Part shown: positions 23,533-31,560 of the stretch, in pieces
Position numbering within the stretch: the first letter of the stretch is position 1
How the letters are laid out: each line of letters starts with the position of its first letter
Assembly: GCA_025929365.1 (NCBI GenBank)
Contig: JAICMG010000007.1
Location: 1 to 42,934 of the forward strand
Direction of reading: 5' to 3'
From: Frankiaceae bacterium
GTDB lineage: Bacteria; Actinomycetota; Actinomycetes; JAFAQI01
DNA length: 42,934 bases
Notes under the pieces: model-generated
Databases searched by the model: none
Seen by the model: only the letters and a program-made list of their open reading frames with translations
Told to the model about the DNA's origin: nothing
Position numbers and translations under genes: made by a program

Positions 23533-25181
23533 CCGACCAGTTTTCCACCCACCTTCGCGGTTTTCCTTGCTCCGCTTGGCGCATCCGGCTCCGGCGCTCG
23601 GTCGCCGCCGAGCCTGACGAGCAGGAGCGCGACGTCATCTCGCCGCCGGTTGGGCCCCATCCCGTCGATCAGCCGGTTGCAGAGCTCGTCGGCGGTGGCC
23701 CGCGGCGCGACCGCCGCAATCGTTCGCTTCAGCTGGTCGATGAGGTCGGTGAGGGACTCGCCCGGGGTCTCGATCAGGCCGTCGGTGTAGAGCAGCAGTG
23801 TCGAGGCGGTAGGGATCGTCATGGCGCGCTGCGAGCGTTGCTCGGAGCCGACGTCGGCCGCGCCGAGCAGCAGCGAGCTTGCTTCAGCGAGTTCGGCGAC
23901 CGTCCCGTCCTCGCGATGCAGCAGCGGCGGCGGATGACCGGCATTGGCGAAGACGAGCTCACGCGAACCGTCGACATCGAGTGGGCCCAGCACGCCATAG
24001 AACACCGTGACCAGCCGATCGGTGTGCAGCGATGCCATCAACCGGTCCAGCCGATCCAGGACCGCGCCGGGTTGCTCGCCGACGAATGCGTAAGCGCGCA
24101 GTGCGGTCTGCACGCGCGACATCAACGCCGCTGCGGCGATGTCGTGACCCAGCACGTCGCCGACGGCGATGCCAACCCGGTCGCCGTCGAGCTCGAACAC
24201 GTCGTACCAGTCGCCACCCACTTGTTGTCCGCGCGAGCCCGGCAGGTAGCGCGCGGCAAGCGCCAGGCCGTCAACGGCGGGCAGCTCCGGCAGCAGGTTG
24301 CGCTGCAGCGTCTCCGCCACGCGCTGCTCGTTGCGGTACAGCGCGAGTGCGCTGCGCCGGCGGCGGGTCTCGATCTCGACGATCAGCGCCAGCAAGATCG
24401 ACAGCACCACGCCGCCGCCGAGCGCGAACCACTCGGCGTTCGCGGTGGCGCTCCCGACGAGCGGGTGTGCCGCGCTGACCTGCAGCGCCCACCGAGCGGC
24501 GCCTGCCGCGATCGTGACGACGCGGACGTGACCGCGCAGCGGGATGGCGTCGGTCGTCGTGACCAGGGCCTGCGACGCCACCGGGGTCGGCGTGCCGTAG
24601 AGCACGACGTGCAGCTCGTTGAAGGGCGAGGATCGGGCGGCACGGGGCGGACCGAGCGTGCCGAGACCCACCTGCACGTACAAGACCGTGCCGGCCGGGG
24701 ACTTGGGCGGACCGAGGGCGAAGCCGAGGGCGCGGGTCGCTCCGCTGCCCATGACCTGGGTCGGCACCATCTGATCATTCGCGTCGGCTCGCGACAGCGA
24801 CGCCACGACAGAGCCGGACAGGACCTGCCCGGGATGAAGCGCCGTGCCGTTGGCCAGCCTGACTCGATACCCCGCCGCCGTCCGGCGCAGCAGCGCGATC
24901 GAGTCCTTGCCCTTGGAGCCCGCGACGAGCGCCGCGCTCGCCCGTTTGAACGCGAGCGGTGAGCCGTTCGTGGCCTCCACCACACCGCCGACGGTTTGCA
25001 GCTGGCTCGAAAACGAGTCAACGGCTTCTTTGAGGACGAGGCCGACCTCGTTGGCCCGTTCGTTCAGGAGCCGGTTCTCCTGGCCGCGAACGGTCCCGCG
25101 CACCGTCCACATGGTGAAACCGGTCACCGCGAGCAGGAGCACAAGTGTGGCAGCGGAGAGCCACCCCCACTTGCGCCTCAT
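23529..25181 (-). CDS. membrane PP2C/SpoIIE-type serine phosphatase with extracellular sensor
   Basis: The product is 550 residues from ATG 25181. TM1 is about 9-26, an extracytoplasmic sensor spans about 27-250, and TM2 is about 252-270. A helical linker precedes the PP2C domain (about 305-530). Metal-binding aspartates are seen in VGGDWYDVF and VGDVLGHD, with further family blocks FANAGHPPPLL and LLYTDGLIE. Such enzymes dephosphorylate anti-sigma-antagonist proteins in response to a signal. The ATG follows the stop of the upstream ATPase gene by one base, with GGGGGAG before it. Confidence 0.9.
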   Translation of the reverse strand: MRRKWGWLSAATLVLLLAVTGFTMWTVRGTVRGQENRLLNERANEVGLVLKEAVDSFSSQLQTVGGVVEATNGSPLAFKRASAALVAGSKGKDSIALLRRTAAGYRVRLANGTALHPGQVLSGSVVASLSRADANDQMVPTQVMGSGATRALGFALGPPKSPAGTVLYVQVGLGTLGPPRAARSSPFNELHVVLYGTPTPVASQALVTTTDAIPLRGHVRVVTIAAGAARWALQVSAAHPLVGSATANAEWFALGGGVVLSILLALIVEIETRRRRSALALYRNEQRVAETLQRNLLPELPAVDGLALAARYLPGSRGQQVGGDWYDVFELDGDRVGIAVGDVLGHDIAAAALMSRVQTALRAYAFVGEQPGAVLDRLDRLMASLHTDRLVTVFYGVLGPLDVDGSRELVFANAGHPPPLLHREDGTVAELAEASSLLLGAADVGSEQRSQRAMTIPTASTLLLYTDGLIETPGESLTDLIDQLKRTIAAVAPRATADELCNRLIDGMGPNRRRDDVALLLVRLGGDRAPEPDAPSGARKTAKVGGKLVG

Positions 25182-25182
25182 G

Positions 25183-26214
25183 TCACTCCCCCGTGCGCTC
25201 GGCGTAGCGGTAGTACACCTCATCCCGGGTGCCTTGCGCACTGACCCTGTCGAGTTCCTCGGCGAGAACGAGGGAGAACGTCGTGATGGGCGGCGGCGGG
25301 TCGCCGCGGCTCGCCGCGCGCAGCCGCTCGACCAGGGCGCGGACGTACCACTCGCGGAAGACCCGGTGGGACGGCGCCGCGGCGACGGTCAAAAGCCGGG
25401 CGGCTCGCGCCTGCCGGTCGGCTTCGTCCAGTGCGGCGAGGTAGCGCAGACCGGCGGTTGCTGCGGAGACCGGGAGATGCAAGGTCAAGTCGGTGAAGAC
25501 GGCGCCGCGGCGAGCCGCATCAAGGGCTTGGCGTTTGATCTCGTTGCGCGCCTCGGAGAACTCTTCGGTCACGCGCGCGAGCAGCACGATCGTCTCCGAC
25601 GGCAGCCGCTCGGCGTCGTCCGAGGGCGCCTGCATGAGAGCCAGCTCGCGCACGATGTTGTCGATGTGCGCCTTGGCGGCAACCAGAAGATCGGTCGGCA
25701 CCCACCCGAGCTCGATCTCGTACCGCGGCGCCGGATCTGTGCTGATGACGTTGGAGTTAAAGGAATCCGGGTTGTTGCGTGCGTGCCGGCGCAGACTGCG
25801 GCGACGAGGTCTTCCGAGCTCTGCCCACACCAGCTTTCCGTCTTCGGCCGGCTCGATGCCCCACGCGCTGGTGAGCGACTCGACAACGGCGAGACCACGA
25901 CCGGTCATGTTCTCGAGGTTTTTCTGCGCGCGTACCGGCATCGCGAGCCCTGCGTCGACCACTTCGATGCGTACGCGGTCGCGACGGCCACGCACCCGAA
26001 GCGAGATCGGCGGCCGGCCGTGCAGCACGGCGTTCGTCACGAGCTCTGTCGCGACGAGCTCGGCGTCGGATGCCAAGCCGTCGGGCAACGCACGCAGGGT
26101 CGCCGACGTGAGACGCCGAGCAGCCCTCACCCCATCGAGCCCTGGGTTCACCAGGAGCTCGGCCCCTTTTGCCACCGGCTCCGCCCGTCCTGTCAGTAAC
26201 TCCCGCCATTGCAT
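25183..26214 (-). CDS. RsbW-like HATPase (anti-sigma kinase type) with helical C-terminal domain
   Basis: The product is 343 residues. The HATPase fold spans about 30-135: N box ELVATELVTNAVLHG (N61), then VDAG and a TGRGLAVVE G2 box. The C-terminal 165-335 region is predicted helical and is not a known anti-sigma domain. RsbW-type kinases phosphorylate an STAS antagonist and bind a sigma factor. Neither partner is in this window. Tight linkage to the PP2C gene implies they work as a switch pair. The ATG at 26214 has no clear ribosome-binding site. Confidence 0.82.
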   Translation of the reverse strand: MQWRELLTGRAEPVAKGAELLVNPGLDGVRAARRLTSATLRALPDGLASDAELVATELVTNAVLHGRPPISLRVRGRRDRVRIEVVDAGLAMPVRAQKNLENMTGRGLAVVESLTSAWGIEPAEDGKLVWAELGRPRRRSLRRHARNNPDSFNSNVISTDPAPRYEIELGWVPTDLLVAAKAHIDNIVRELALMQAPSDDAERLPSETIVLLARVTEEFSEARNEIKRQALDAARRGAVFTDLTLHLPVSAATAGLRYLAALDEADRQARAARLLTVAAAPSHRVFREWYVRALVERLRAASRGDPPPPITTFSLVLAEELDRVSAQGTRDEVYYRYAERTGE

Positions 26215-26283
26215 GCCCGCTGCGACCGCTCGCTAAGCGCCCGCTCGGCCGGATCTAAACCACCCGTACGGAGTAACGCCGGG

Positions 26284-28512
26284 TCAGCCGAAGCTGTGCC
26301 AGGTCACCGATCGGCTCGCCCCGACGCTCGGCCGCGAGTAGTCGCACACACCGCTCGGGAAGATCGCGTTCAGCTGCTCCCACTGCGTGGCCGAGAAAGT
26401 CGCGGCGTACGCCGACTTCGTGACCCTCCTGAGCCGGCACTTCATGACGTTGTCCTGCAGCGGCCCGCCCGCGGCGATGCGCGGGTCCGTGCCATGCGCG
26501 AACATCCTGCGGCACTGGTCCCACGAAAGGATGTGCAGACCGGCCAGCCAGCACTGGTCGCCGGCTGTGGCCGGGCGATCCGCGGCGACCTCGGCGGCGA
26601 GCGTGCGGCCGGTGCGGTCGGATTCGACGTTCGCCAGCCAGTCGTCGAGCTGGTTGAAGGCCTGCGCCGTCACGGTCGGGTCCTGGGCGTCCTCGCCGAG
26701 CTCGAACCACAGCGCCTGGTTCCGGTGGCCACCCGTCGCGGCCTTGAGTCGCGCCCGCTCCACGTAGCTGTCGATGTCGAGGTGGATCTCCTCGTTGTCG
26801 TGTCCGCGCAGGTCGATGATCGGCACAGCGGCTTGCGCGTGCGGGTCGAGGATCTGGCCGGTTCGGTAGCCGACGGACAGTGCACCCGGGTCCGCGACGC
26901 TGCGGGCGCCCGTGTGGTTCCAGTCGATGCTCAGGCCGCCTACCTCGCGGTTGAGGGAGAGGAACTCCGCGACGGAGATCTGGTGTCTGTTGAGGGCCGC
27001 CAGTCCGTACTGCACGCCGACGTTGTCGAACGGCCGGTTTGCGAAGCCCGCCCCCGCGCTTCGCTCGGCCGCGGTCCACACCGACCGCGGCCGGTGGCCC
27101 CAGATCGCGACCTGATAGTCCTGCAGCGTGCACCGGACTCCGCCCGGGTTGGTGGAGGGGTCGTAGACCCACGCCGGGTCCTGCTGGCTCGTGCATGAAG
27201 CGGCGCGCCCCGGGTCGAGCAGCGACTGCGCGTAGTCGGGCACCTTCGTGCTGACGCTGCCCTGGGCGCCGTCGAAGAAGCCGCGGCAGGTCGTCGGCTC
27301 GAGGAAGCCGGTGACCGCGTCCTGCTTCGTGGTCGACCACGTGCCCGAGTGGGCGTCGAAGACACGGTCGAGGAGGTGGCAGTCCTCGGCCTGCTGCACG
27401 ACCTGCCAGATGTCCGGGAAGCTGCACATCAGCAGTGCCCCGTCGACGAGTCCGGGGTAGTTCGACGTCATCGCGTTCAGGATGATCGAGCCACCGGAGC
27501 AGCCCTCGCCGATCGTGTAGCGGATCACGCCGTACTCGTCGACGAGGCGCGACTTGATCATGGCGAGGGCCTCAGCCGCGACGACGGGGTTGCAGTTGTT
27601 GCCGAGCACGTCGAGTGCGCCGGTCACCACCGCGAACCCACGTCCCAGCGCATGCGCGTCGAACACGGACAGGCCCTTGGCCTGGTCGTGCCACGGCCGG
27701 CAGTCACCGCCGATCTCGACGTCGACCTTGTGATTCCACGCGACCGGCGAGGACCACGGCGTATACGCCTGTCCCGGTGTGGCGAGCACACCGATCTGGT
27801 AGGTGTCGCGGTCGATGATGCCGGTCTCGACGCGGATGATGTACGGCACTCGCACGCCCTCGTCAGTGGTGGTGTGCGCGACCGAGTCCGGCGACGGCGG
27901 ATCCTGGGGGTTGTAGGACACGAACTGGTCGGAGCTTGGCGGTGCCCCGACACTCGGATGGTTGCCGACGCCGGCGGAGCTGGCCGGGAGGTAGTAGTAC
28001 GCGTAGTGGGTCGGCACCCGACAGCTCGGGCGGTTCGTCGCCGACGGCTTGTCGATGCAGAACCACGGCATCACGCGCGGCCCCGCGAACATCGGCCCGC
28101 TGTCGTCGTAGTCAGTGATGTGCGCCTCGCTGGTGCGGCCGCTCGGCAACGTGGCGCGCAGGGTGTGCGTGCCCGGGGTCAGCCGTACGAGCCCCACGAG
28201 TGCGTGCGACGAGGGGGACAAGCCGATGTGCTGCGGAACGCGTACGCCGTGCAGGAGCGCGGGCAGCCGGCCGCGGGCCAGCTGGGAGGTGACGTCACGC
28301 ACCCCGTCGGCCACCCGAACCGTGCCGAGGTCCGCGGCCGTCGGCACCACAACCGCGACGAGCGCCTCAGGTCCGGAGACCCACGCGGGTTTGCCCGACA
28401 GCACCAGGACCCGCAGGTTCCCGCCGGCCGCCGCGGCCGCCCGGAACGGCATCGCGGCAGGACCGACCACCGCGACCACCGCGACGACCAGCGCAAGGGC
28501 CCGAGTGCGCAC
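26284..28512 (-). CDS. secreted DUF6351-like alpha/beta-hydrolase
   Basis: The product is about 742 residues from GTG 28512. The track's extra 37 codons run back into the upstream gene's 3' end. A signal peptide ends near residue 29. The nucleophile elbow is GEGCSGGS (Ser about 339), and DLRGHDNEEIH near the C terminus offers a catalytic-type His. I associate this pattern with the DUF6351 family, whose substrate is not established; polymer or ester hydrolysis is plausible. Paired cysteines suit an extracellular enzyme. The gap to the ATPase gene is 69 bases. Confidence 0.7.
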   Translation of the reverse strand: MRTRALALVVAVVAVVGPAAMPFRAAAAAGGNLRVLVLSGKPAWVSGPEALVAVVVPTAADLGTVRVADGVRDVTSQLARGRLPALLHGVRVPQHIGLSPSSHALVGLVRLTPGTHTLRATLPSGRTSEAHITDYDDSGPMFAGPRVMPWFCIDKPSATNRPSCRVPTHYAYYYLPASSAGVGNHPSVGAPPSSDQFVSYNPQDPPSPDSVAHTTTDEGVRVPYIIRVETGIIDRDTYQIGVLATPGQAYTPWSSPVAWNHKVDVEIGGDCRPWHDQAKGLSVFDAHALGRGFAVVTGALDVLGNNCNPVVAAEALAMIKSRLVDEYGVIRYTIGEGCSGGSIILNAMTSNYPGLVDGALLMCSFPDIWQVVQQAEDCHLLDRVFDAHSGTWSTTKQDAVTGFLEPTTCRGFFDGAQGSVSTKVPDYAQSLLDPGRAASCTSQQDPAWVYDPSTNPGGVRCTLQDYQVAIWGHRPRSVWTAAERSAGAGFANRPFDNVGVQYGLAALNRHQISVAEFLSLNREVGGLSIDWNHTGARSVADPGALSVGYRTGQILDPHAQAAVPIIDLRGHDNEEIHLDIDSYVERARLKAATGGHRNQALWFELGEDAQDPTVTAQAFNQLDDWLANVESDRTGRTLAAEVAADRPATAGDQCWLAGLHILSWDQCRRMFAHGTDPRIAAGGPLQDNVMKCRLRRVTKSAYAATFSATQWEQLNAIFPSGVCDYSRPSVGASRSVTWHSFG

Positions 28513-28544
28513 CCGGATCAGTTCGCCATGCCCGAGGTGCCTTC

Positions 28545-29027
28545 CTATATGTCGATCGCGCAGGGCTGGTCGACGCCGAGCACGGCGAGCGTCCGCCCGA
28601 GGCCGAGGAACACCGCCACGCACAAGGTGAGGTCCAGGATCTCCTCATCGGTGAACGCCGCGCGCAGCCGCACGAAGAACCCGTCGTCCAGCGAGGAGTG
28701 ATCGGTGGCGAACCGATCGGCGTACTCGATCGCCAGCCGCTGCCGGTCGGTGTAGCCGGGATACGTCGCGTAGTCGGCGACGTGGTCGTAGAGCTCGGCC
28801 GCAACACCGGCCTCGAGGACGGAGGGTGCGCGGAAGCCCGAGCACGCGACGCAGTCGTTGATCTGCGCGATGCGCATCCGAGCAAGCTCGCGCTCGTCAG
28901 GAGGCAGCACGCTCTGCGTGTAGGCACCCTTGATCATCCGCTCGACCATGCCGCCGAGCGGCGGCCGCAGCGTCCAGATCATCGCTGCCTCACCGCCGGG
29001 TCCGGCGGGCACATCGAGTCGAGCCAC
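28545..29027 (-). CDS. carboxymuconolactone decarboxylase/AhpD-like family protein
   Basis: About 160 residues from GTG 29027 (VARLDVPAGPGG), which matches the usual beginning of this subgroup. The track start at 29195 lies inside the neighbouring pseudogene and is rejected. The all-helical domain has MRIAQINDCVACSGFRAPS, with the CxxC redox pair typical of AhpD-like enzymes. Function could be peroxidase or decarboxylase. It ends 32 bases before the DUF6351-like gene and may start that transcript. Confidence 0.82.
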   Translation of the reverse strand: MARLDVPAGPGGEAAMIWTLRPPLGGMVERMIKGAYTQSVLPPDERELARMRIAQINDCVACSGFRAPSVLEAGVAAELYDHVADYATYPGYTDRQRLAIEYADRFATDHSSLDDGFFVRLRAAFTDEEILDLTLCVAVFLGLGRTLAVLGVDQPCAIDI

Positions 29028-29362
29028 CTCTGGAGCGTAGTCAGCCGCGGAGCAGCATCCGCCCGAACGCAGACGGTGTCGTCGAGCGGCCCGTCGATCG
29101 CGCGCAGCACCCGGCGGTCGGCAAGCTCCGGCAGCAGGCGCTCGACCGGCTCGTCGAGATCGAGCAGCCTCCGAAACGAGCGTGAGCGCGGACACAGCGT
29201 GTCGCGGCGGACCGGCACGCCATCGCGTGAAAGCGCGCCGCGGGTGACGACGTGCTCCTGCTCGCCGTGGGCGATCATCGCGACGAGTCCGGGTGCACCC
29301 GCCTGCGCGACATGCCGACTCGCGATGGCGTCGAACGCCGCAATCCCCTCGGTTGTCAGCAT
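29028..29362 (-). pseudogene. serine hydrolase / class C beta-lactamase-like pseudogene
   Basis: From ATG 29362, with AGGAGGG 7 bases upstream, the frame reads as a normal family start: MLTTEGIAAFDAIASRHV, then LSRDGVPVRRDTL. The family should continue FRIAS-x-x-K, the catalytic Ser/Lys box. Here it reads CPRSRSFRRLL and jumps to LDLDEPVERLLPELADRRVLR, so the SxxK segment is deleted or scrambled. The frame then degenerates. The remaining ~250 residues are absent because the CMD gene follows at once. It cannot be catalytically active. Confidence 0.72.
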
Positions 29363-29395
29363 CGCGGCTCCCTCCTGCGGCCCGGATAGGTCAAT

Positions 29396-29872
29396 ATGTC
29401 CGCCATGGCAGACAAACAGGTCGAGGTGTCGACCGAGATCTCCCGGGATGCCGACACCCTCTACGACATGGTGTCCGAACTCGCCAACATGGGCGAGTGG
29501 AGCCCCGAGAACACCGGGGGTCGCTGGATCCGCGGCGCGTCCGGTCCGGCGAAGGGTGCAAAGTTTCGCGGCAGCAACCGCAAGGGTTGGCGACGGTGGT
29601 CGACGATCGCAGAGGTCACGGCGGCCGAGCGGGGCAAACGCTTCGCATTCCGGGTGACGGCTGCCTCGCTTCCGATCGCCGAGTGGGCCTACGAGTTCGA
29701 GCCGGTACCCGGCGGTACGAAGGTCACCGAGGCGTGGAGCGACATCCGGCCTTCCTGGATGCCAGTCGTAGATCCGGTGATCATGGGGGTGTCGGACCGG
29801 GCCGAGCACAACCGAAAGAACATGGCGACGACTCTGGAAGCGCTCAAGCGCAGCGCAGAGGCCCGCAGCTAA
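29396..29872 (+). CDS. SRPBCC (polyketide cyclase/lipid-binding) family protein
   Basis: The 158-residue START-like fold protein opens with KQVEVSTEISRDADTLYDMVSEL. It ends with a long C-terminal helix (HNRKNMATTLEALKRSAE) that would cap a hydrophobic cavity. The family binds or modifies hydrophobic ligands. Start is ATG 29396 or in-frame ATG 29405; AGG 5 bases upstream slightly favours the former. It ends 9 bases before yrbEA, so it is probably the first gene of the mce operon. The divergent pseudogene start is 33 bases away. Confidence 0.82.
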   Translation: MSAMADKQVEVSTEISRDADTLYDMVSELANMGEWSPENTGGRWIRGASGPAKGAKFRGSNRKGWRRWSTIAEVTAAERGKRFAFRVTAASLPIAEWAYEFEPVPGGTKVTEAWSDIRPSWMPVVDPVIMGVSDRAEHNRKNMATTLEALKRSAEARS

Positions 29873-29881
29873 CCCGCGTCG

Positions 29882-30697
29882 ATGACCCAGCGCCGGTTCG
29901 ATGGCGCGGCGCTGCTCGCGTCGGCCGGGACGGGGTTCAGCGCGGCCGGCGACTTGTACGTCCTGGCGGGCGACACCCTGCTCGCAAGCGTGCGCAGCGT
30001 CGCGCGACGGCGCTTTCCGTGGCGCGAGGCGATCAGCCAGGCGTGGTTCATCGCGAGCGTCTGCATCCTCCCCGCCATCCTCGTCGCGATCCCGTTCGGG
30101 GTGCTCGTGGCCGTCGAGGTCGGCTCGATCGCGCACCAGATCGGCGCCGACTCCTACACCGGGGCCGTGGATGCGCTGACGATCGTGCGAGAAGCCGCGC
30201 CGCTCGTCACGGCGCTGATGATCGCGGGCGTCGGCGGATCGGCGATCTGTGCGGACCTTGGCGCACGCAAGATCCGTGACGAGATCGACGCACTCGAGGT
30301 CATGGGAATCTCGCCCCTCGAGCGGCTGGTCGCACCGCGCCTCGCGGCGGCCGTTCTCGTGACGCTTCTCCTCAACGGCATCGTGCTGTTCGTCGGGGTG
30401 ACCGGTGGCTACCTCTACGAGGTGTGGGTCGGGCACGGTACGCCGGGCAGTTTCCTGCGCACGTTCACCGAGTTCACCCAGTTCAGCGATCTCGTCGTCG
30501 GTGAGATCAAGGCGGCCGTCTTCGGGGTGATCGCAGCGCTAGTCGCGGGCTACAAGGGGCTGTCCGTGAAGGGTGGCCCGAAAGGCGTCGGCGACGCCGT
30601 CAACCAGTCGGTCGTGATCAGCTTCCTGCTCGTGTTCGTCGCGAACACGGTGATCTCGCAGATCTACCTGATCCTCGTCCCGCCCCACGGCCCGTGA
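29882..30697 (+). CDS. yrbEA: Mce-locus ABC permease YrbEA (MlaE family)
   Basis: The 271-residue protein has about five hydrophobic helices. It carries the MlaE/YrbE hallmark cytoplasmic loop GARKIRDEIDALEVMGISPLERLV around residues 130-150, which contacts the ATPase. With YrbEB it forms the inner-membrane channel of a lipid importer fed by the MCE proteins. No ribosome-binding site is visible, so translation may rely on the SRPBCC gene just upstream. The ATPase MceG/MlaF is not encoded here, as is common in actinobacteria. Confidence 0.93.
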   Translation: MTQRRFDGAALLASAGTGFSAAGDLYVLAGDTLLASVRSVARRRFPWREAISQAWFIASVCILPAILVAIPFGVLVAVEVGSIAHQIGADSYTGAVDALTIVREAAPLVTALMIAGVGGSAICADLGARKIRDEIDALEVMGISPLERLVAPRLAAAVLVTLLLNGIVLFVGVTGGYLYEVWVGHGTPGSFLRTFTEFTQFSDLVVGEIKAAVFGVIAALVAGYKGLSVKGGPKGVGDAVNQSVVISFLLVFVANTVISQIYLILVPPHGP

Positions 30698-31560
30698 GCA
30701 ACCGCGCGGCACCACTGGCCCCGCCGCGACCCGTAAGGGTCGCGATGCGGGCCAGCGAACGCGTGGTCGATGCGCTGGCCGAGCTGGGCGAGCAGCTCAG
30801 CTTCTACGCCCGAGCGATGCTGTGGCTGCCACGTGCGGCGAAGCGCTACTGGCGGGAGGTGGCGAGGCTGGTCGCGGACATCAGCTTCGGGTCAGGCGCG
30901 TTGCTCGTGGGTGGCGGGACGGTCGCGGTGATCTTCGCGCTGTCGTTCTTCTCGGGGAGTGAGCTGGGCCTGCAGGGATTCAAAGGCCTGCAGATCATCG
31001 GGCTCGCTCCGCTGTCCGGCGTGATCTCTGCATACGCCAACACCCGCGAGATCGCCCCGATCGTCGCCGGCGTCGGCCTCGCCGCGCAGGTCGGCTGCGG
31101 ATTCACCGCTCAGCTCGGCGCGATGCGCATCGCCGAGGAGATCGACGCGCTCGAGGTCATGGCGATCCCCTCTGTCCCGTACCTCGTGTCGACACGGATC
31201 CTCGCCGCGTTCACGGCCGTCGTGCCGCTCTACCTCGTCGGGCTCTTCGCGTCGTACGTCGCGACCGAGGTCGAGGTCGTCTACCTCAACCATCAGTCCA
31301 AGGGGACGTACCTCTACTACTTCCACCGCTTCCTGCCGCCGCGGGAGCTGCTCTACTCGCTCGTCAAGGTGGTCGCCTTCGCGGTGATCGTGACGCTGGT
31401 TCACTGCTACCACGGCTACACCGCGTCCGGTGGGCCGGAGGGCGTCGGGCGCGCCGCGGGACGCGCGCTACGCACAAGCATCGTCGCGATCGTCATCTTC
31501 GACCTTGTGCTGACCTTCGTGCTGTACGGCGCGAACCCGTCCGTGCGGATCTCCGGATGA
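30694..31560 (+). CDS. yrbEB: Mce-locus ABC permease YrbEB (MlaE family)
   Basis: The 288-residue partner of YrbEA has the matching loop MRIAEEIDALEVMAIPSVPYLVSTR and multiple membrane helices. It carries an extra N-terminal cytoplasmic segment of about 40 residues, usual for the B permease. The GTG start overlaps the yrbEA stop by 4 bases (GTGA), and its own stop overlaps mceA in the same way. Confidence 0.93.
   Translation: MSNRAAPLAPPRPVRVAMRASERVVDALAELGEQLSFYARAMLWLPRAAKRYWREVARLVADISFGSGALLVGGGTVAVIFALSFFSGSELGLQGFKGLQIIGLAPLSGVISAYANTREIAPIVAGVGLAAQVGCGFTAQLGAMRIAEEIDALEVMAIPSVPYLVSTRILAAFTAVVPLYLVGLFASYVATEVEVVYLNHQSKGTYLYYFHRFLPPRELLYSLVKVVAFAVIVTLVHCYHGYTASGGPEGVGRAAGRALRTSIVAIVIFDLVLTFVLYGANPSVRISG

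Noticed and set aside
28979-30436. 485-codon minus-strand ORF covering SRPBCC and yrbEA
   Set aside because: Only its last third (from ATG 29362) reads as a serine-hydrolase remnant. The rest is antisense shadow to two clear plus-strand genes.
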